A stretch of DNA of 64,000 bases from the NCBI GenBank assembly GCA_023238725.1, contig CM041550.1, forward strand, positions 23,384,586 through 23,448,585, read 5' to 3'. How positions within the stretch are numbered: position 1 is the stretch's first letter; the number at the start of each line of letters is the position of its first letter. Below the pieces are notes generated by a model, which saw only the letters and a list, made by a program, of their open reading frames with translations, was not told the DNA's origin and searched no databases. Origin of the DNA: Scortum barcoo. Its lineage: Eukaryota > Chordata > Actinopteri > Centrarchiformes > Terapontidae. Positions 47,901-61,360 of this stretch are shown here, piece by piece. A program made the position numbers and the translations under genes.

Positions 47901-50900
47901 TGTATAAATCTGGTAGACTTTTAAAACCTTACTATTGAAAGTAATCCAGGATTAATGTAAAGGTGACATTCTTGCCTTGCAACCACATGACGCAGTAGGG
48001 CTTTTTCCCAGTCCAACTCACCCCTATCTGATTATAGAGGGGCATGTGTGTATTCTTTGTTATTTAAATTATGCAGATCACCAGTCCTCTGGTGACAAAC
48101 CCCCCTCTCCAGCCAATAGGAAACCAGTGCCCTGTATAATCCTGTTTTGCACTTTCGTTGCAAATCTCTGTGTCTGTTTCTCCCTCCTTTCTTATCTTGT
48201 GTTGTCGGTGGTCCAAGACTGCCCTTGTTGCCCTGCAGGTGATGCTCTGCTGAGACACGCTCCTTCTCTTTCACTCGCCCTCTCAGGTCTTTAATTACTC
48301 TATGTAGATATGTGCTGCACACAGTATGTGTGCAGCACACAGCAACAGGAAAATGTAAGGCCATAAGGGATCACTTTGGGTGGGAGCTGCGTGTTGGTGC
48401 CTGCAATTCTGAGAAAGCTCCCCCGAGGTGTAAATAGGAAGCCCTTCCTCCTTGGTGCTAATCTTAAAACAGTTCATATTGAAAAGTTGTATGTTGCATA
48501 ATGTGATTACAACATTAATGAGCCACAATTTACTGCCATGACAGGTGAAGTAAATATAGCACTAGCACAGTCATTTTAGATTAAACTACCAAACAGTCAA
48601 GTTATAATTGTCTCCATTTTGACAAACATTACTACATTTTGATTCTGATTTGAATTGATTTTGAGACAGAGAAACAAGCATTTAACACAGCACATATTAT
48701 CACCTTATCAAGATGATGTCATGAATGTTCAAACAAACTACTGTGTCAGTGTGTGCCAGCAGGTACGTAGAACAATATTAGCATTTCTTGGTGGTCACAT
48801 GGAAAAGAGGAACAATAACGTTTGAATATGATATGTTTTTAAAGAAAACGGCTGGTTAGAGGTTAGTTATTATTAGTAGTAGTCTTTTGTCAGAGTTTGC
48901 AAAATCAAATATTTCCTTAAGAAACCACATGTAACAAACTACAGAACAAAAAAACATCAGTACAACACACAAACCTAAAGAAAAAAATATGGACATTGGT
49001 TTCTTGCATCGATTTAAGACTATGGGCATGTGTGTTGATGGTAAAAAGCTTATGCTTTGTAGGAGAAAATCACCTTGACCTTAGAGTGCACTTACTGTCT
49101 TTTAAGTCTGACAAACACTGTGGGAGCGCCAATTGGTAACAGTTTTCCCTTTATACTACAAAGGAAACTTCATTTGGTTAGGATGACACACATAGCCACA
49201 TGGAAGAATAGCAACAACAAGAGTTGAAAGAAGTAGCTAACCGTAAAAGGTTCGGAGGGGATCTCTGGCAAGGCAAAACCTTCCCCATTATTCAATTGCT
49301 TTTTGTCCGTTTGCCAGTTGTAAAATGTTTGAAGTGGCAGAGTCTTGAGAAGAACCATTTACACTGACAATGGTTTGAAGTAGTGTAAGGCCACATTTTC
49401 TGGCCGTGGAAGCACAGCACACAGCTTCACTGTATACGATAACGGGGCAAATACATTAATGCTAAGCAACTCTGGAAAGACATTACTCATTCAGTGCTAT
49501 GAGAGAACTGTGAAAGCATTGTTCAAAGGCAATACCCAAAGCCAACACTCCCAACAGCTCGAGACAGGTAGTTTCTATGGCGCTGAAGACAGAATCAACA
49601 ACACAGTATTTGGATGACAGCTGCTGGCTAAAGACGTGTTGTTTTCTTTTCTCCCTGGAACATGCTGTCATGAATTCCTATAAGTGTCTATAGAAAACAA
49701 GGTCTTTAACAAAACTATAGACTTTTTTTACAACCTGTCAATAGTTACGCTCCAGTCAGCTTTTTAACATTCCTGCTCCACTGAGTGTCACCTTTGAACA
49801 CGTAGGTGTCAGTGCAGTGTACGAGCACCTTCCAGGGAAAGGAAAACTATATCACTATGTTGGTAGTTATATTAGAGCAATGAGTTCAATTAAAAATCAA
49901 GTATTTAAGCTCTTATATGTTTTATCTGTTCTGCTGAAACGCTTACTACAAGTGAGAGATTGTCCTACTGTTAACAACCACAATTTCAAGTTTATAAAGT
50001 ATAAAGTAAAGTGCTAATTAACAGATGTTAGCACGCTAACATGCTAAACAATGCTGGTAAACATGGTTAATATTATACCGGCTAAACATTAGCATGTTAA
50101 CATTGTCACTAGCTTTAATTGGCTTGATCTAGTGGACATAAAAGCTGTAGAAAATACTTAAGAGGCTGGAAAGTAAAAAACATCTTAGTCACTGACTGCA
50201 TTCTTATTACATCATCTCACTCCCAGGAACACATGGCTCTTCACGACGTCTAGACGGCATCAGTTTGGTTCCTGCTAATCTTGTACAGATCTGAACAGAC
50301 ATCATTTGACCATTCAATATGTGGGGGAAAAAAAAACAGGATCATTTGACGCACAATGTGTCTGTACATCATTTCTATTAATGCTGCAGTGCTTAAGTTG
50401 ACTTTCACACTTCCCGTGGCTGGAACAGTTCTATACTGCATTAAGGACAAATCCCATTTTCTTAGATCATGAGTAGAATTGATTAAAATATATATATAAA
50501 AAAAATCATATGAGTGTTTAAGACTAAATGTAACTCATAAGATAAATGACTGTGGCAGTGTAGAAGCTTACTTACTTTTCACACATGGCAGTTTGTGCAC
50601 TAAATTCTTGTGCACAGACTCATGAACACGCACAGAAACATGTCAGACAGTGTCATAGCTTGTGTAAGGAGGTCTGAGGATTCACTGGGGGGGGGCTTTC
50701 CCCTCTCAGGCATGATTTACAACCTCAGAGTTCTGCTCCTGTTTTTACAGCACTAATTACAGACACATACTTTCGCTTTTTACACACACACACACACACA
50801 CACACAGAGCCTCTGGCAGGTAGGCTAGGTATCCAAAAAAATCCTTACTCAGCACGAAAAGCCTCCATCTGAAGTGCTTCCTCACGAGTCTGAACTTACC

Positions 50901-53900
50901 ACCGGTGACTAGCAGTCAGCTCAGCTCTTTAATTCAGTCAGCGCTCTCGTCTGTTTTCCTGTTGAGATGTGTCAGACCAGCTCAGATCATTTTGTTTGGG
51001 ATGACTATGTGGATAATAAAGGTCTATACAGTGTTAACCCCTCCATGTATGTGTGCTGTGCAGTCATGGTCAGTGGGACAGAGCAGGTCTCGTGTTTAGG
51101 ATGTTAATTTGCAATCATGCTTTGTCTGCGTCTGCTCTGAATTAAGTTGTTAGCCTGCTGTTTGTGTTTTTGTCTCTGCTCTGTCCAACAAATGATGAAC
51201 ATATTTTTGTGTACCCAGCATCAGGAAACACACTCAAAGTGACCCCACTGCTCAGAGGAGACGTGTGCAAACTCTGTCATAAGCCTCCCATTGTAAACCT
51301 AAGCGGGCTGGATGTCGCACTTTGCGATTTCACAGAAAAGATCTTCACAGGAAAGAGGGACTATTTGCACTGTCGCCATCATAATTACAGCCATTGCACG
51401 CCTGACTGTCCAGTGTAGAATTAGTGACATGAGGTATGAGGGACACAGGATGCCTCGAGGACGCAGGGTGACTTTGTCTTCTAATTCTAGGATTAAGATG
51501 ACTTGTAAAAGAGCTTGTTATTAGAAACATGTTGGCTTTTAATAGGAGTGTGTGATTAAAGAATAGATAAATGTGGGTGACGGTGTGCAAGTACTTGCAA
51601 AAGTACTTTAGAAAGAAGCAGACGTGGTAAGGCAGTTTAAGGTAAAGTGTGTGTGTGTGTGTGGCAATGTGTTGTAACCATTGTGTGTGTGTGTAACATC
51701 TGTCCATTAACTATTTACCAAAAACACACGACCAAATACTTTTAAGCTGAAAGAAGTGATTGAATAGAATGAATGCTGCACTGGGATTAAAACCAGAAAG
51801 TACACCAGAAGATCTGAGTAGCTTTCATTGCTCACAAACATGAAGTCTGGTCTCAAGTAGTATGGTCTTGGCAGATTTTATGTATAGATGCTGTGGATGA
51901 ATTGTGTCTAATTAGGCTTGTGTGCTTTCTTGGTTGTAGAGGTGCATGCGACTGACAGTCCACTCACCAAGAGACCCGCCTTAGATGCTCGGGTTTGGCA
52001 GGAGTCTGCCAGGAAACAGTACCAGAATGAGCGCAAAAGCAAGATGAGGACCAATCAGCTCGAGGACACTCGAACCCAGAAAGAGCCTCAGGTAAGAACG
52101 AGCCTTCTTGACTTCATTATGAGTTATTTCTTACTACAACTTGAAGAGAAGCTGAAAAATGGACATAATACACTATTTTAAAGAATCTCAAGGCCAAAAC
52201 TGAGCCAGTGAATTTATTTGAACAAATGCAGCATCTCTCACATCAAGACTGACCCACCAGGATTTGTTTTTTTGGACTGACACTAGTCAATTTATGAGTT
52301 AGAAGTTGTTGACTCCATTAGTTTTGATAAATCTTACACACGAATCTTTTGTAACTCTGTGTTGTAACCTCTCCCTTATGTGCTGTCCAAAAATGAAAAA
52401 TTTTTCTTTGCTCCCAAAAGTGGTTTCCTTTTCCTCACAGCTGCACCCCAGCTTTTTCTCTGTGTGTAGTCTCACAGTATGGCAGAAGGCATGGAAATGT
52501 CTGCCTATAAAAAGCAAGCAGCGACAAAAGATCAACTATTTGCTGTGTGAGTAACATCTGGTACAGTAGTGCCCTCCTCTGGACACTCTTTCGCTCAAGC
52601 AAACGTGCACGTGCATTGACACACATATTCACACGCAGACGCACACTTTTTACCACTGACAACACATGGACTTGCATTTTTTTCCTGGGGACTTGGTCTA
52701 AGCATAATCAGAACTACCACATGCCTTCACCCAACTCTAACCTAGCCCTCACTTTAACATGGTATATTATAAAGCAATATATTTAAGTTTCAATCCTAAA
52801 CTGTTATGGCTTACCCAGTATGGACCAGATTTCTGTCCCCATAACAGAGATGAGTCCCTTTAATGTAACTGTGTGAGCCAGCTTCTGTTCTCACAGCATG
52901 AATATTGCAAACACACATTAACATGCTGTCATACAACTGTATCAAATTCAGTTATTTTTCAAGAAGGTGAGCATATTGTCTGTATTGCCGAAACTGTTGC
53001 AGTATAGACAATGTGAGCAAACAACATGAAACAAAGCTAAACTCAGATAGTGTGACGATAATGAAGTTGTGTTCTCAGATGCAGTGGTAGTTGGTTCACA
53101 GATATATATTGTATATCTTCCATAGAAAATGCAGGCCTTGTGAATGAAACTCTGAGATTTTAGACTGACCTTAGACTCATATGGTTAAAATATTTATAGC
53201 ATTACATCTGGCACCTGTTGATGCATTTCCATTTATTTATGACGTCCTAGAAGCAAAATTAGCTGCATTCAAACAAAACCGTCTTAGCTGCAATAATTGC
53301 TCACACTGAGCATCTTCATGAAGAACAGTGATGTTGTTTTGCTCGCCACAGTGGTATGTGTGTTGGCAGTTTAATGCACTCTATAGATTACAACCCCCCG
53401 CCGCCCATTCTTTAACACTCATTTAACATTTCACAGTTGCAAATGCAGCTCCACAAAAAATAAAAACAGTTCCTGGAAAACGCTTAATAGGGTGGCGTAC
53501 AAGCGCATATTCTTTCTGTTTCATGCAAATGAGCTTGGGCTGTGGGGGCTACGCATGTGGAGGCCCATATACATCTCAACATGGCAAACAATTATGTGCA
53601 TTTGCTGATTTTCTCCCTCACTTAACTCACTCGCTTGCAGCAAAACAAAACAACATAAAACAGAAAATCATAAGCGGAAGGGACAAAACAATGTCAAGAT
53701 CATTAGAAGTAACAAAAGAGAGAATGCAGTAAAAGGAGTTGTACAGCTGGGCAGGGGGAGGGATTTCAGACAGCTGGTGTCAAGCATGGATGGATGTCGT
53801 TGTGGGTGGTCATGTGAGGTCAGATACTGTACGCAAAATAGATGCTTCGCTGTCAGAGCCTGGGTCACGTCAGGTTTGTTACCTTTATACCTCGAATATG

Positions 53901-55904
53901 TATACGTGTGTTTAACGTCATGTAATTGTTTTCTTTGTAATTCCAGTTGTTTTGATTTATTCTTAACCTTTGAGTTACCTTTTTTGATACACCAGCTGAT
54001 AAATTCAAAACTGTATGTACGTTAATCAAGCTAAATCAAGACACGATTTTTTTCTTCGTTCATAATGGGTAAATCATTGAGACAAAATATTTTCATGGTA
54101 ATAAAGATATAATGTGAGCCACTGGTGTGTAAATTCATTCCACATTAAGGTTTTCTGTTTCAGTAAAGTACAGGTCTGGGGGATTACTCTTACATATGTT
54201 AACAAAGTTGAAAGAAGCCTTTTGTGGCTCCAGAGGGAGCTGCATGAAATCTGATAAAGTGCAATGTTGTCTGGGGCTGAAGACTTACAAGCTTGAAAAT
54301 GAAAAAAAGGCTGCAGGTGTGGAGAAAGACGTGGGCTCAGCAGACCTCTGCAGCCCGCTCCTCAGCTCTGCTTGAGACTGTGGCTCAAGGCTTTGTTAGC
54401 TGCTACTGAAATATCACACCTAAATCTCAGACCGAACTGTTGGTGGTTGGGTTTTTTTTTGTTGTTGTTGTTTTGACAAGAAAGAAGAAATAGTGGAGTT
54501 TGTAGATGAAACACACAATATCTGTGATTCAGCTGAATGAACTTTATTTGAAAAACTGTCCATCCTGAGTTTAAGCAGTGCAAAGCAACATCTACAGAAA
54601 TGTTAAGATTTCCTCATGGAGTAATTAGTCTACATCCTTACCTGTTCATTCACATGAAGAAGGGGGCAACATGCTTGCTTCTCATCATGACTGGACTCCA
54701 TCTTGAGTTTAATCTTGTTGAACTTTAACACAAATTGTGCTGTCTCCGATGTCCATTTGGTTTGAGTGAGGCGGTGGGATTGACCTCTAATTTAGGAAAT
54801 ATTGTTTACATCCATGTTTATGTTGAAATAGTATAAACAGCAGAGAATAATAAGACATGTGGCTGACTGCACTGAGTGAAAGGTCAACAATATAAGTTAA
54901 TGAATGAAAAAAGTGTGTTTTAAAGCAAGAAGATACAAACAATATTCTCTTAATCATAGGCCAATTCCACCTCCTTCCTCAAACCCGCTGGACACTGGAG
55001 TGATTTTGTGTGTCAAAGTTCAACCTGAACTCTGTGAAAGTGGCGTGGTCGGTTTGCGACTGCAAAGCAAACATGTTTCACCCAGTTCTTCATAGAGATG
55101 AAGGGGGAATACAATCCAATTTGACTTCACCATTACAAATTGGGAACAAAATTCACAGTTCTCCCTACATGCAAGATCACACAAAGCTGATATGAGGTTT
55201 CAGCAGTCAAAGCTATATACTTACATGCAAATACTGCTCAGCAAGAAGACACTGTGTAGAAACTCTAAAACAAAAAAAATCACAGTAAAACTGCAAAAGA
55301 TACACACTTAATTTGGCTCATTCAAACACTTGATGCCTCATATTATCTTTAGCCGTACATTGCAATGTGTTTTTGCCTGGAGCAAGGACTGTGGATTTTG
55401 TTTCCTATTCCTCAGTGTAGTGTCCTAATGAAGGGATCTCTTCAAGGCCAGTCTAAATACCTCTTTATACGTGCAAGATGTGAATACCGTATGAGATAAA
55501 ATGGCCTCAACCTATATTTTAATATCGCCTACCATGAACCTGGATTGTGCATGTATTTGTGTGTGTGCGTTTATGTGTCCTCATAAGAAGTAAAAGACGG
55601 TAAAAAAGTGTGAAAGAGAGAAGCAGAGAGTGCTTTTAATCCATATGTTCTGATGTCTGATAAGGTTTGTGGCAGACTGTGCCTCCTCCTGCCCTTCTCT
55701 CTCATCCTCAGCCAACTAATCATAAGACTGGACCCCTTTGATCCTGCCAGAGGCCTGATACACTGCATGTGTGTGTGTGTGCATGTACACGTGGACACAT
55801 GGTAGGCTTGAATGTGTCAGTGCACATCCATGCACTAGTGGATAGGAATAGTGTGCACTGTATTTATCTGTGTGTATGAACATGTGTCTGCACAGGTTTG
55901 CATT

Positions 55905-55941
<37 letters not shown>

Positions 55942-58900
55942 TCATGGCCACCTGCTGAGTTAAGCAGTCTACTCACTCATGTTCCACTCCACCAGACTCA
56001 CATCAATAATATTGGCTGAACTTTCTGCTTGCCTAACTGCACCTCATAAAATTGTTAGCTATAAATGTGTGTATTTGTGACATTTTTACAAGACACACAG
56101 AAGTATTTTATTTCTCCATTCTTTTTCTTGGACAGAGCACATTCCTGGACTCAAACTTATGTGAAACTTACCCTTACTCTATTTCTTGTCCGCTGGTCAT
56201 TTTATCTAATTGACTCAAGGTTTTCTTTTTCTTTTTTTTGGAAATACATTTGTACATCTGTTTCAGTAAGTGCCAAAAAGTTACTGTTATTATTTGTATT
56301 GGTATTCATAGTTTCACCCTTCCTTGTCCTTACAGAGCGCCTGTCAGCGGGAGTTGGACATGGTCTTAGAGGAGATCTCAAAAATGACCTCTGAGGACAA
56401 CAGAGGGCCGCTGGAGAACCTGTATGGGCTCAAATTCCCAAACTGTGACAGACATGGACTGTACAACCTCAAACAGGTGAGCCATAGACCGAGCACTGTG
56501 GGAAATCATTCTGACCTCATCTATGACATACCTGCACTCATTCATCTTCACTATTTATCAAACTTTCTTTGGGAGTATCCACACATTAGAAGCTCCAAAC
56601 GTATTCAGACTGAGCAGCTTCATCACTGACAAACACAGTAAACGTGACAAAGAGCAAGTTATATAATGGAACAAGACAAATGACATCATTCCTGCATCAT
56701 GGTCCAACCTGACCTGCCAAACACGACTGGAAAACATTTTAACAAATAAAAACACACAAAATATAGTAAACAATAAATACTTTATGACTTGTAGGAAAAT
56801 GACTTACAAGACTGGTGGTTTAAGAATGGCTTAATATCAAAACCCATATTCGAACCACAGGGAGACGGAGTCTTAAATGAATACATTCAGAAAGTTTCAT
56901 TTCGAAGAAGGCTGTTTGCAAAGCCCCCACACGTGCCAGTCTATCTTTGTGCACTTTACTGAGAATTTCTCGCTGAGCAGCTAAAATACTGGCAAGGTCC
57001 TCATGATGTCATCAGTTTTGTGCTTGTACATACCCTGTCTTTGGAGTTTTAACAGAGGAATATGGGCTTACACGGTCCAGCAGCTCACTTTTGCCCCAGG
57101 CCCATCTAGTTGGTCGATCAGAGTAAAAATATAGTCTGTTCATTAATCTAATAATGTCCAGGAGTGTGTGGATCCTCTTTACCAGCTCCTTTACTGAATC
57201 TGAAATCCCACCTGGACTACAGATTAGGTTAACCGACTAGAATTAGGAATAATAATCCACATTGTTTTGTGTAAAAACTGCCAGGTTGTATAGTATATAC
57301 AGTATGTACTGTCCCTAATATACATCACTTTCCAAATTAGTTTTAACATCTTAATGGCAACAGAAATCACCCTTTTTGTTTTTTGTAAATGTTCTAAATA
57401 TGACTCTGAGAACATGATTAAAGCAGCAAACAACTATTTGCTATGAAAATATAGAATGGAGAAATAGTGTTGTGATCTGAGGCTGACTCACATTCACACA
57501 CTGTGTGTTGCGTTAGCAGCTTCTTCAGGCTCTGTTTGAAGGGGGGGCGGTCGTGTTTGCATGTTAATATATGTGACTCTGCACCATGTTTATATAGAGA
57601 CTAGATATGCAAGGTGCAAGAGCGAGATGGCAAAGCGCAGTTCAAAGTGTTGAGCTGAAGGCGTTCACAACCGTCAGACTAGGCAGTGTCAGCAGGTCAT
57701 CGAGCAAACTAACATCTCCAAGCCAGCAACAGCAGGCACTAATGTGTCTGAGGGTGTGTGTGTGTATTTGTGGTCTAACTCACCAGAGACTTTAGTTCTT
57801 TCTGTTAATGTCCTCCAGTCTTTTTCCACTCTCCTCTGTACATTTCCCCTCCAGTTAGCAGTCAACACAGAGATGAACCATCACCCACAGTGGAGGTCGG
57901 CTCCTCCGTGGCTCGCTGCTGCAGACAGGTTGAGAGGCGAGAGTGAAGCTAGATCTACTTTTTGATGCCGAAAGTTTAAAAATAAAAAAACCCCGAGCTC
58001 TCTTCCCATTGGTAAACTTGGTAAACTTCTCTGGATCACAGCTGAATCCGGGTCACTCCGGGTGTGTATCTCTTCAGTAGTTCTGCCGTTGGCTCTGTAC
58101 GTCCGCTCTGCCTGATCCAACGCTCTGCAAAGCCCTGTGAGACTAGTTGACTATTTACCAGTACTATTATGGCTGATATCAGGTTTAAATGAAGTGTGTC
58201 CATTTGGGCCCAAAGGTTTTGGTATGATGCTGTTTTCTAGTGCGACATTAATGTGTATGTGTATCACCCTCAAATCAGGTGTATTTTTCAAAATATAGAT
58301 ATTTGTTTATTTGTGATTAATCTGCAGACAGAATCAAACTTTAAGTCTTTCACTTAAATCTCGGACTGAAACATCAATTGAAAGATTATTTTTTGGGTTT
58401 TTACGCAACATCATTTTTTGCCACTCATCACCTGTGCTTTCTCTGTGCAGACCACGAATGCATGTTGTTCATAACAGCATCATTACGACCCGCAGATATT
58501 TATTTTATATTCTAGTGAAGGTTGCAGAGTTTCCAGAGATACCAAATACAGTATGCCAGGCAGACTGTTAGGAAAATGACGCTCATGTAAAAATCTATAA
58601 ACAGTGTATTGGTAATAGGGTGCGAGAGAGTTGTTTGACTGAGTTTGGCTCGCGGCACTGTGTTTGTGCTGCTGGGAAAAATATCCTGCCTTATCGTTCA
58701 GTCAGATTCCATTATTCAACACAGATGATGTTTATTTCAAATCAGCTCCTCAATCTATCATATTAGAACAGTAAATTCACAAAGAAAAGGCACGGCAGAA
58801 AAACGGCCGCTCTCTGTGGGTGGAAACTTTCAAGAATGTCACAATGCTGGTCACGCCCCAATCAGTGATGTTACAGCAGGTGTTTTCCATTCGCTGTCAG

Positions 58901-59205
58901 AGGCAAAACTCCTGCAGTGACATCAGTCATTAAGGTGTTGGCCAGGGCCGTGACGTGTGTGAAAGTTTGGTGACTGGTGACTTACTGTTACTGACACGAG
59001 AGCACGCAGAGACTCGAGCGGTTGCAGATGTCACCAGGTTCCACGTTCTGCTGGTTGTTGTTGTCGTTGCAGGTCAGACTATTGATTACTGACTTTGATA
59101 ATGGAAAAAGCCTGTGTTGTGATCAGTATCAAGGAAGGTTATCGTGCCGACACGTGTGACGCACTTCAGTTTGACCCAACTTGCCTTGATCACCAACATC
59201 TTTCT

Positions 59206-59236
<31 letters not shown>

Positions 59237-60615
59237 TGTATAATTTTGTTCTCCCTTGGATTTCCTCTCTCTTCTCTTTCACGCTTTAACCCAAACACAC
59301 ACACACACGCACACACAAAACTTTCTTGTATCAGCCTGGCAAAATCACCCTGGCAAAAATATATAACCTCCCCCTCACTCCCACCTGCCACCACTCTCCA
59401 CACAGCTACTCCCTCCCTCTTTTTTTTTTTTTTATAAACTCACACACACTGTTCCTCAACACTTTGCTCTTATACACACACACACTCTCATACACACACA
59501 CACTCAAATGTGTGGGGAGATGTTGTCATCATCATGAATGAGGCAACAGCTTCTGAGCTCAAGGTTACAAGGCAATAAAACTGTTTGGCGTACTTCATGG
59601 GAAGACTTTTGTTAAGCCGAGGAACGAACTGTGCTTCCGACTGGGGGCTTGAATTTGAATTCTGCTCATCCATAGAAATCAGACAGAGGAGGACAAACAA
59701 GGTCACATATCCAGTGTTTTCTTACGAGGATAGTAGAGCAGAAAAGAAGATTTGAATAGGCGCCACAGTTTCCTAAAGCAGGGCTCTCAACCACTCGGCC
59801 AATTTTCATCACTGGTCACAAACAACAGCATTGTTTCGGACTGGAGTCCTTGGTTCCCAGGGAGGAACACTGTACCTCCTAAACACTCGGCTCCCTTTTG
59901 GAGTTGTTCCTCCTTGTCGCGGGGTAATTACTGTAACTGTCACTTTTTTTGTTCTTTCTCATCGAAGGAAGAAAATAGAAAGTCTTTTCTTCCCCCCAGC
60001 CCTTCATTCTTTTTGCCGTCCCCTCCACGGCCGCCCCGCGTGCGCGGCGTAAACTGTACTGTGTCCACTTCAATTACGACCTCATTTCTCTGAGTAGAGG
60101 GGGGCTCTGCAGGGGGGCTGGTCTACTGGCATGCCTCTGTGTGTGTGTGTGTGTGTGTGTGAGTGTCTGTGATGACATGTGTGGCTGTGGATGGGTTGTG
60201 AGTAGGGGGCATGACCTGAGGATGTGCTGTTATTGGGTGAGTGTTGTCCCACCCGAACCATGGCCCTCACTCTCATCCAATGGCCCCCCACCACCAGAAG
60301 ATCCACAAGTACGCACACACAAACACACATCTCAAGCCACCGTACGCCATGCTTCATTAACGCACCCCCTACTTCCCACTGTGCATCTTTACCCCTCCCT
60401 CTTTTTTCCAGTGTTTTCCAACTTGTCTAGTTTGTGTTTTTCTTCCCTCTCTCCAGTGCAACATGTCCACCCACGGCCAGCGGGGCGAGTGCTGGTGCGT
60501 TAACCCCTTAACTGGGATCCAGATTCCAGAAACGCCCAAAGTCAGAGGGGACCCCAACTGTAACCAGTTTCAGGAGGAGCTCAGAGCGATGCCCACTGAA
60601 GCAACATCTCAGTAG
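44551..60615 (+). CDS. igfbp2: igfbp2, insulin-like growth factor binding protein 2, four exons, 270 aa
   Basis: A secreted carrier that binds IGF-1 and IGF-2 and limits or directs their signalling. Exons are 44551-44911, 51940-52091, 56336-56476 and 60457-60615, with phases 1, 0 and 0 and GT-AG borders. The ATG is the first Met after an in-frame TAG at 44521. Residues 1-24 or so are a signal peptide. The N-domain (about 26-102) has 12 cysteines and the IGFBP signature GCGCCPVC (54-61). The linker is 121-171. The C-domain (172-270) is a thyroglobulin type-1 module with six cysteines and CWCV at 230-233. RGD at 248-250, an integrin-binding motif typical of IGFBP1 and IGFBP2, plus YTPRCSSGMRCYP identify IGFBP2. 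Teleosts have 2a and 2b; I cannot tell which this is. Confidence 0.95.
44912..51939 (+). other. igfbp2 intron 1, about 7 kb
   Basis: No exon or RNA gene recognised. Contains a poly-T tract (47369-47387), a (CA)n tract (50782-50805), a GT-rich patch (51647-51695) and part of the dispersed repeat at 49998-50115. Confidence 0.55.
49998..50115. repeat. dispersed repeat, 'gctaacatgctaa' segment
   Basis: agtgctaattaacagatgtt, agcacgctaacatgctaaac and attagcatgttaacattgtc. Same type of sequence as the end of the repeat at 6190-6720. Confidence 0.5.
51940..52091 (+). CDS. igfbp2: igfbp2 exon 2 (linker domain)
   Basis: Encodes the variable cysteine-free linker: HATDSPLTKRPALDARVWQE, then a basic stretch ARKQYQNERKSKMRTNQ that could bind heparin or matrix, ending QKEPQ. 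Acceptor ttggttgtag, donor gtaaga. Confidence 0.9.
52092..56335 (+). other. igfbp2 intron 2, about 4.2 kb
   Basis: No exon recognised. Has a (GT)n tract at 55911-55940 and GT-rich words around 55767. Otherwise AT-rich and featureless to me. Confidence 0.55.
55911..55940. repeat. (GT)n microsatellite
   Basis: Fifteen uninterrupted TG units in igfbp2 intron 2. Confidence 0.97.
56336..56476 (+). CDS. igfbp2: igfbp2 exon 3 (start of thyroglobulin type-1 domain)
   Basis: SACQRELDMVLEEISKM, then GPLENLYGLKFPNCDRHGLY and NLKQ. Carries the first two C-domain cysteines. Length 141 bases, phase 0 at both ends. Confidence 0.95.
59206..59231. repeat. (CA)n microsatellite, first of several in 59.2-59.5 kb
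   Basis: Thirteen CA units, followed by shorter CA tracts through 59505. The region yields spurious Thr-His repeat ORFs. Confidence 0.95.
60138..60161. repeat. (TG)n microsatellite close to igfbp2 exon 4
   Basis: About twelve TG units, 296 bases before the last igfbp2 exon. Confidence 0.95.
60457..60615 (+). CDS. igfbp2: igfbp2 exon 4 (CWCV, RGD and stop)
   Basis: CNMSTHGQRGECWCVNPLTG, then IPETPKVRGDPNCNQF and a short tail ending EATSQ and TAG. Supplies the last four C-domain cysteines and the RGD motif. Confidence 0.96.
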   Translation, partial: CNMSTHGQRGECWCVNPLTGIQIPETPKVRGDPNCNQFQEELRAMPTEATSQ

Positions 60616-61360
60616 CACAGCACAGTTTTTTCATCCATTATTCCACCAATAGGGTTATTCTATTAGCATGTAAAGAAGTCACTATATCTGAAGGCTTTGT
60701 CTCTTTTTGTAATCTACAGTAGTTGATAAAGTATGAGCTAAACTAAAGAATAAAGTTGGCATAATTCTGTATTACCTGTATTACCAGTATCAATCAAAAT
60801 CTATCAACTTCCCTATTTGGTCTTTCTTCTAAACAATTTAATGTCTGGAACAGCTGGGCACTGCAGTCTTTCTTAGCAAATATTACTCAAAGTAAATAGT
60901 TCATTTGTTTGGGACTATTTTCAGCTACTGATTAATACACATTTGTTGTGCTAGTAAGTATTTATGGATTTATGGCAGTTCTCGTGGGACTGACTCAAAC
61001 TATAGAGCTCGTTCTCATTGTAATAAAGAAACATGCTACTCAGTGCATTAACAGAGGAACATGTTATACCAGGCCTTGGCTCCATACACAGCACCAGTCA
61101 GTAGGACTGGCTCATTGTTGCTTTGGTCATTTAACAAAAGATCTATGTGCCAACCTTATCAGTTGAAGCTGCGTAGTTGTTTTTGGCCACCAGCAGCAGA
61201 ACAAGCTGTAAACTCTCTGTGTTCATCAGCTGGTCGATAACGTTGCTCAGCAGCAGGTTTATCTGAGCTATTTGGCTGAAAACTGCCACCTGCTGTGGCT
61301 GGAAACAAAGTTGATGAGAGTGGTTGACGGCTACACTGTTACATAAACCAATAAATAAAA
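60616..61360 (+). other. probable igfbp2 3' UTR
   Basis: Non-coding sequence after the stop with AATAAA at 60749-60754, 61022-61027 and 61350-61355. The real end could be at any of these. Confidence 0.5.
60749..60754 (+). terminator. first candidate polyadenylation signal for igfbp2
   Basis: AATAAA 134 bases after the stop codon. Later copies at 61022 and 61350 would give longer 3' UTRs. Confidence 0.4.

Larger units (their letters stand above)
56477..60456 (+). other. igfbp2 intron 3, about 4 kb
   Basis: Holds CA/GT microsatellites (59206-59231, 59290-59320, 59470-59505, 60138-60161) and a more GC-rich patch at 57870-58140 that resembles a promoter or 5' UTR but has no assignable ORF. No extra exon recognised. 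Confidence 0.5.

Noticed and set aside
48032..48364. 110-codon minus ORF in igfbp2 intron 1
   Set aside because: No conserved motif and overlapping ORFs on both strands, as expected by chance in a GC-richer patch.
51345..51707. 120-codon minus ORF in igfbp2 intron 1
   Set aside because: Runs over GT-rich simple sequence and has no recognisable domain or splice sites.
59086..59541. ORFs rich in Thr-His or Val-Cys repeats
   Set aside because: Translations of CA/GT microsatellites, not genes.
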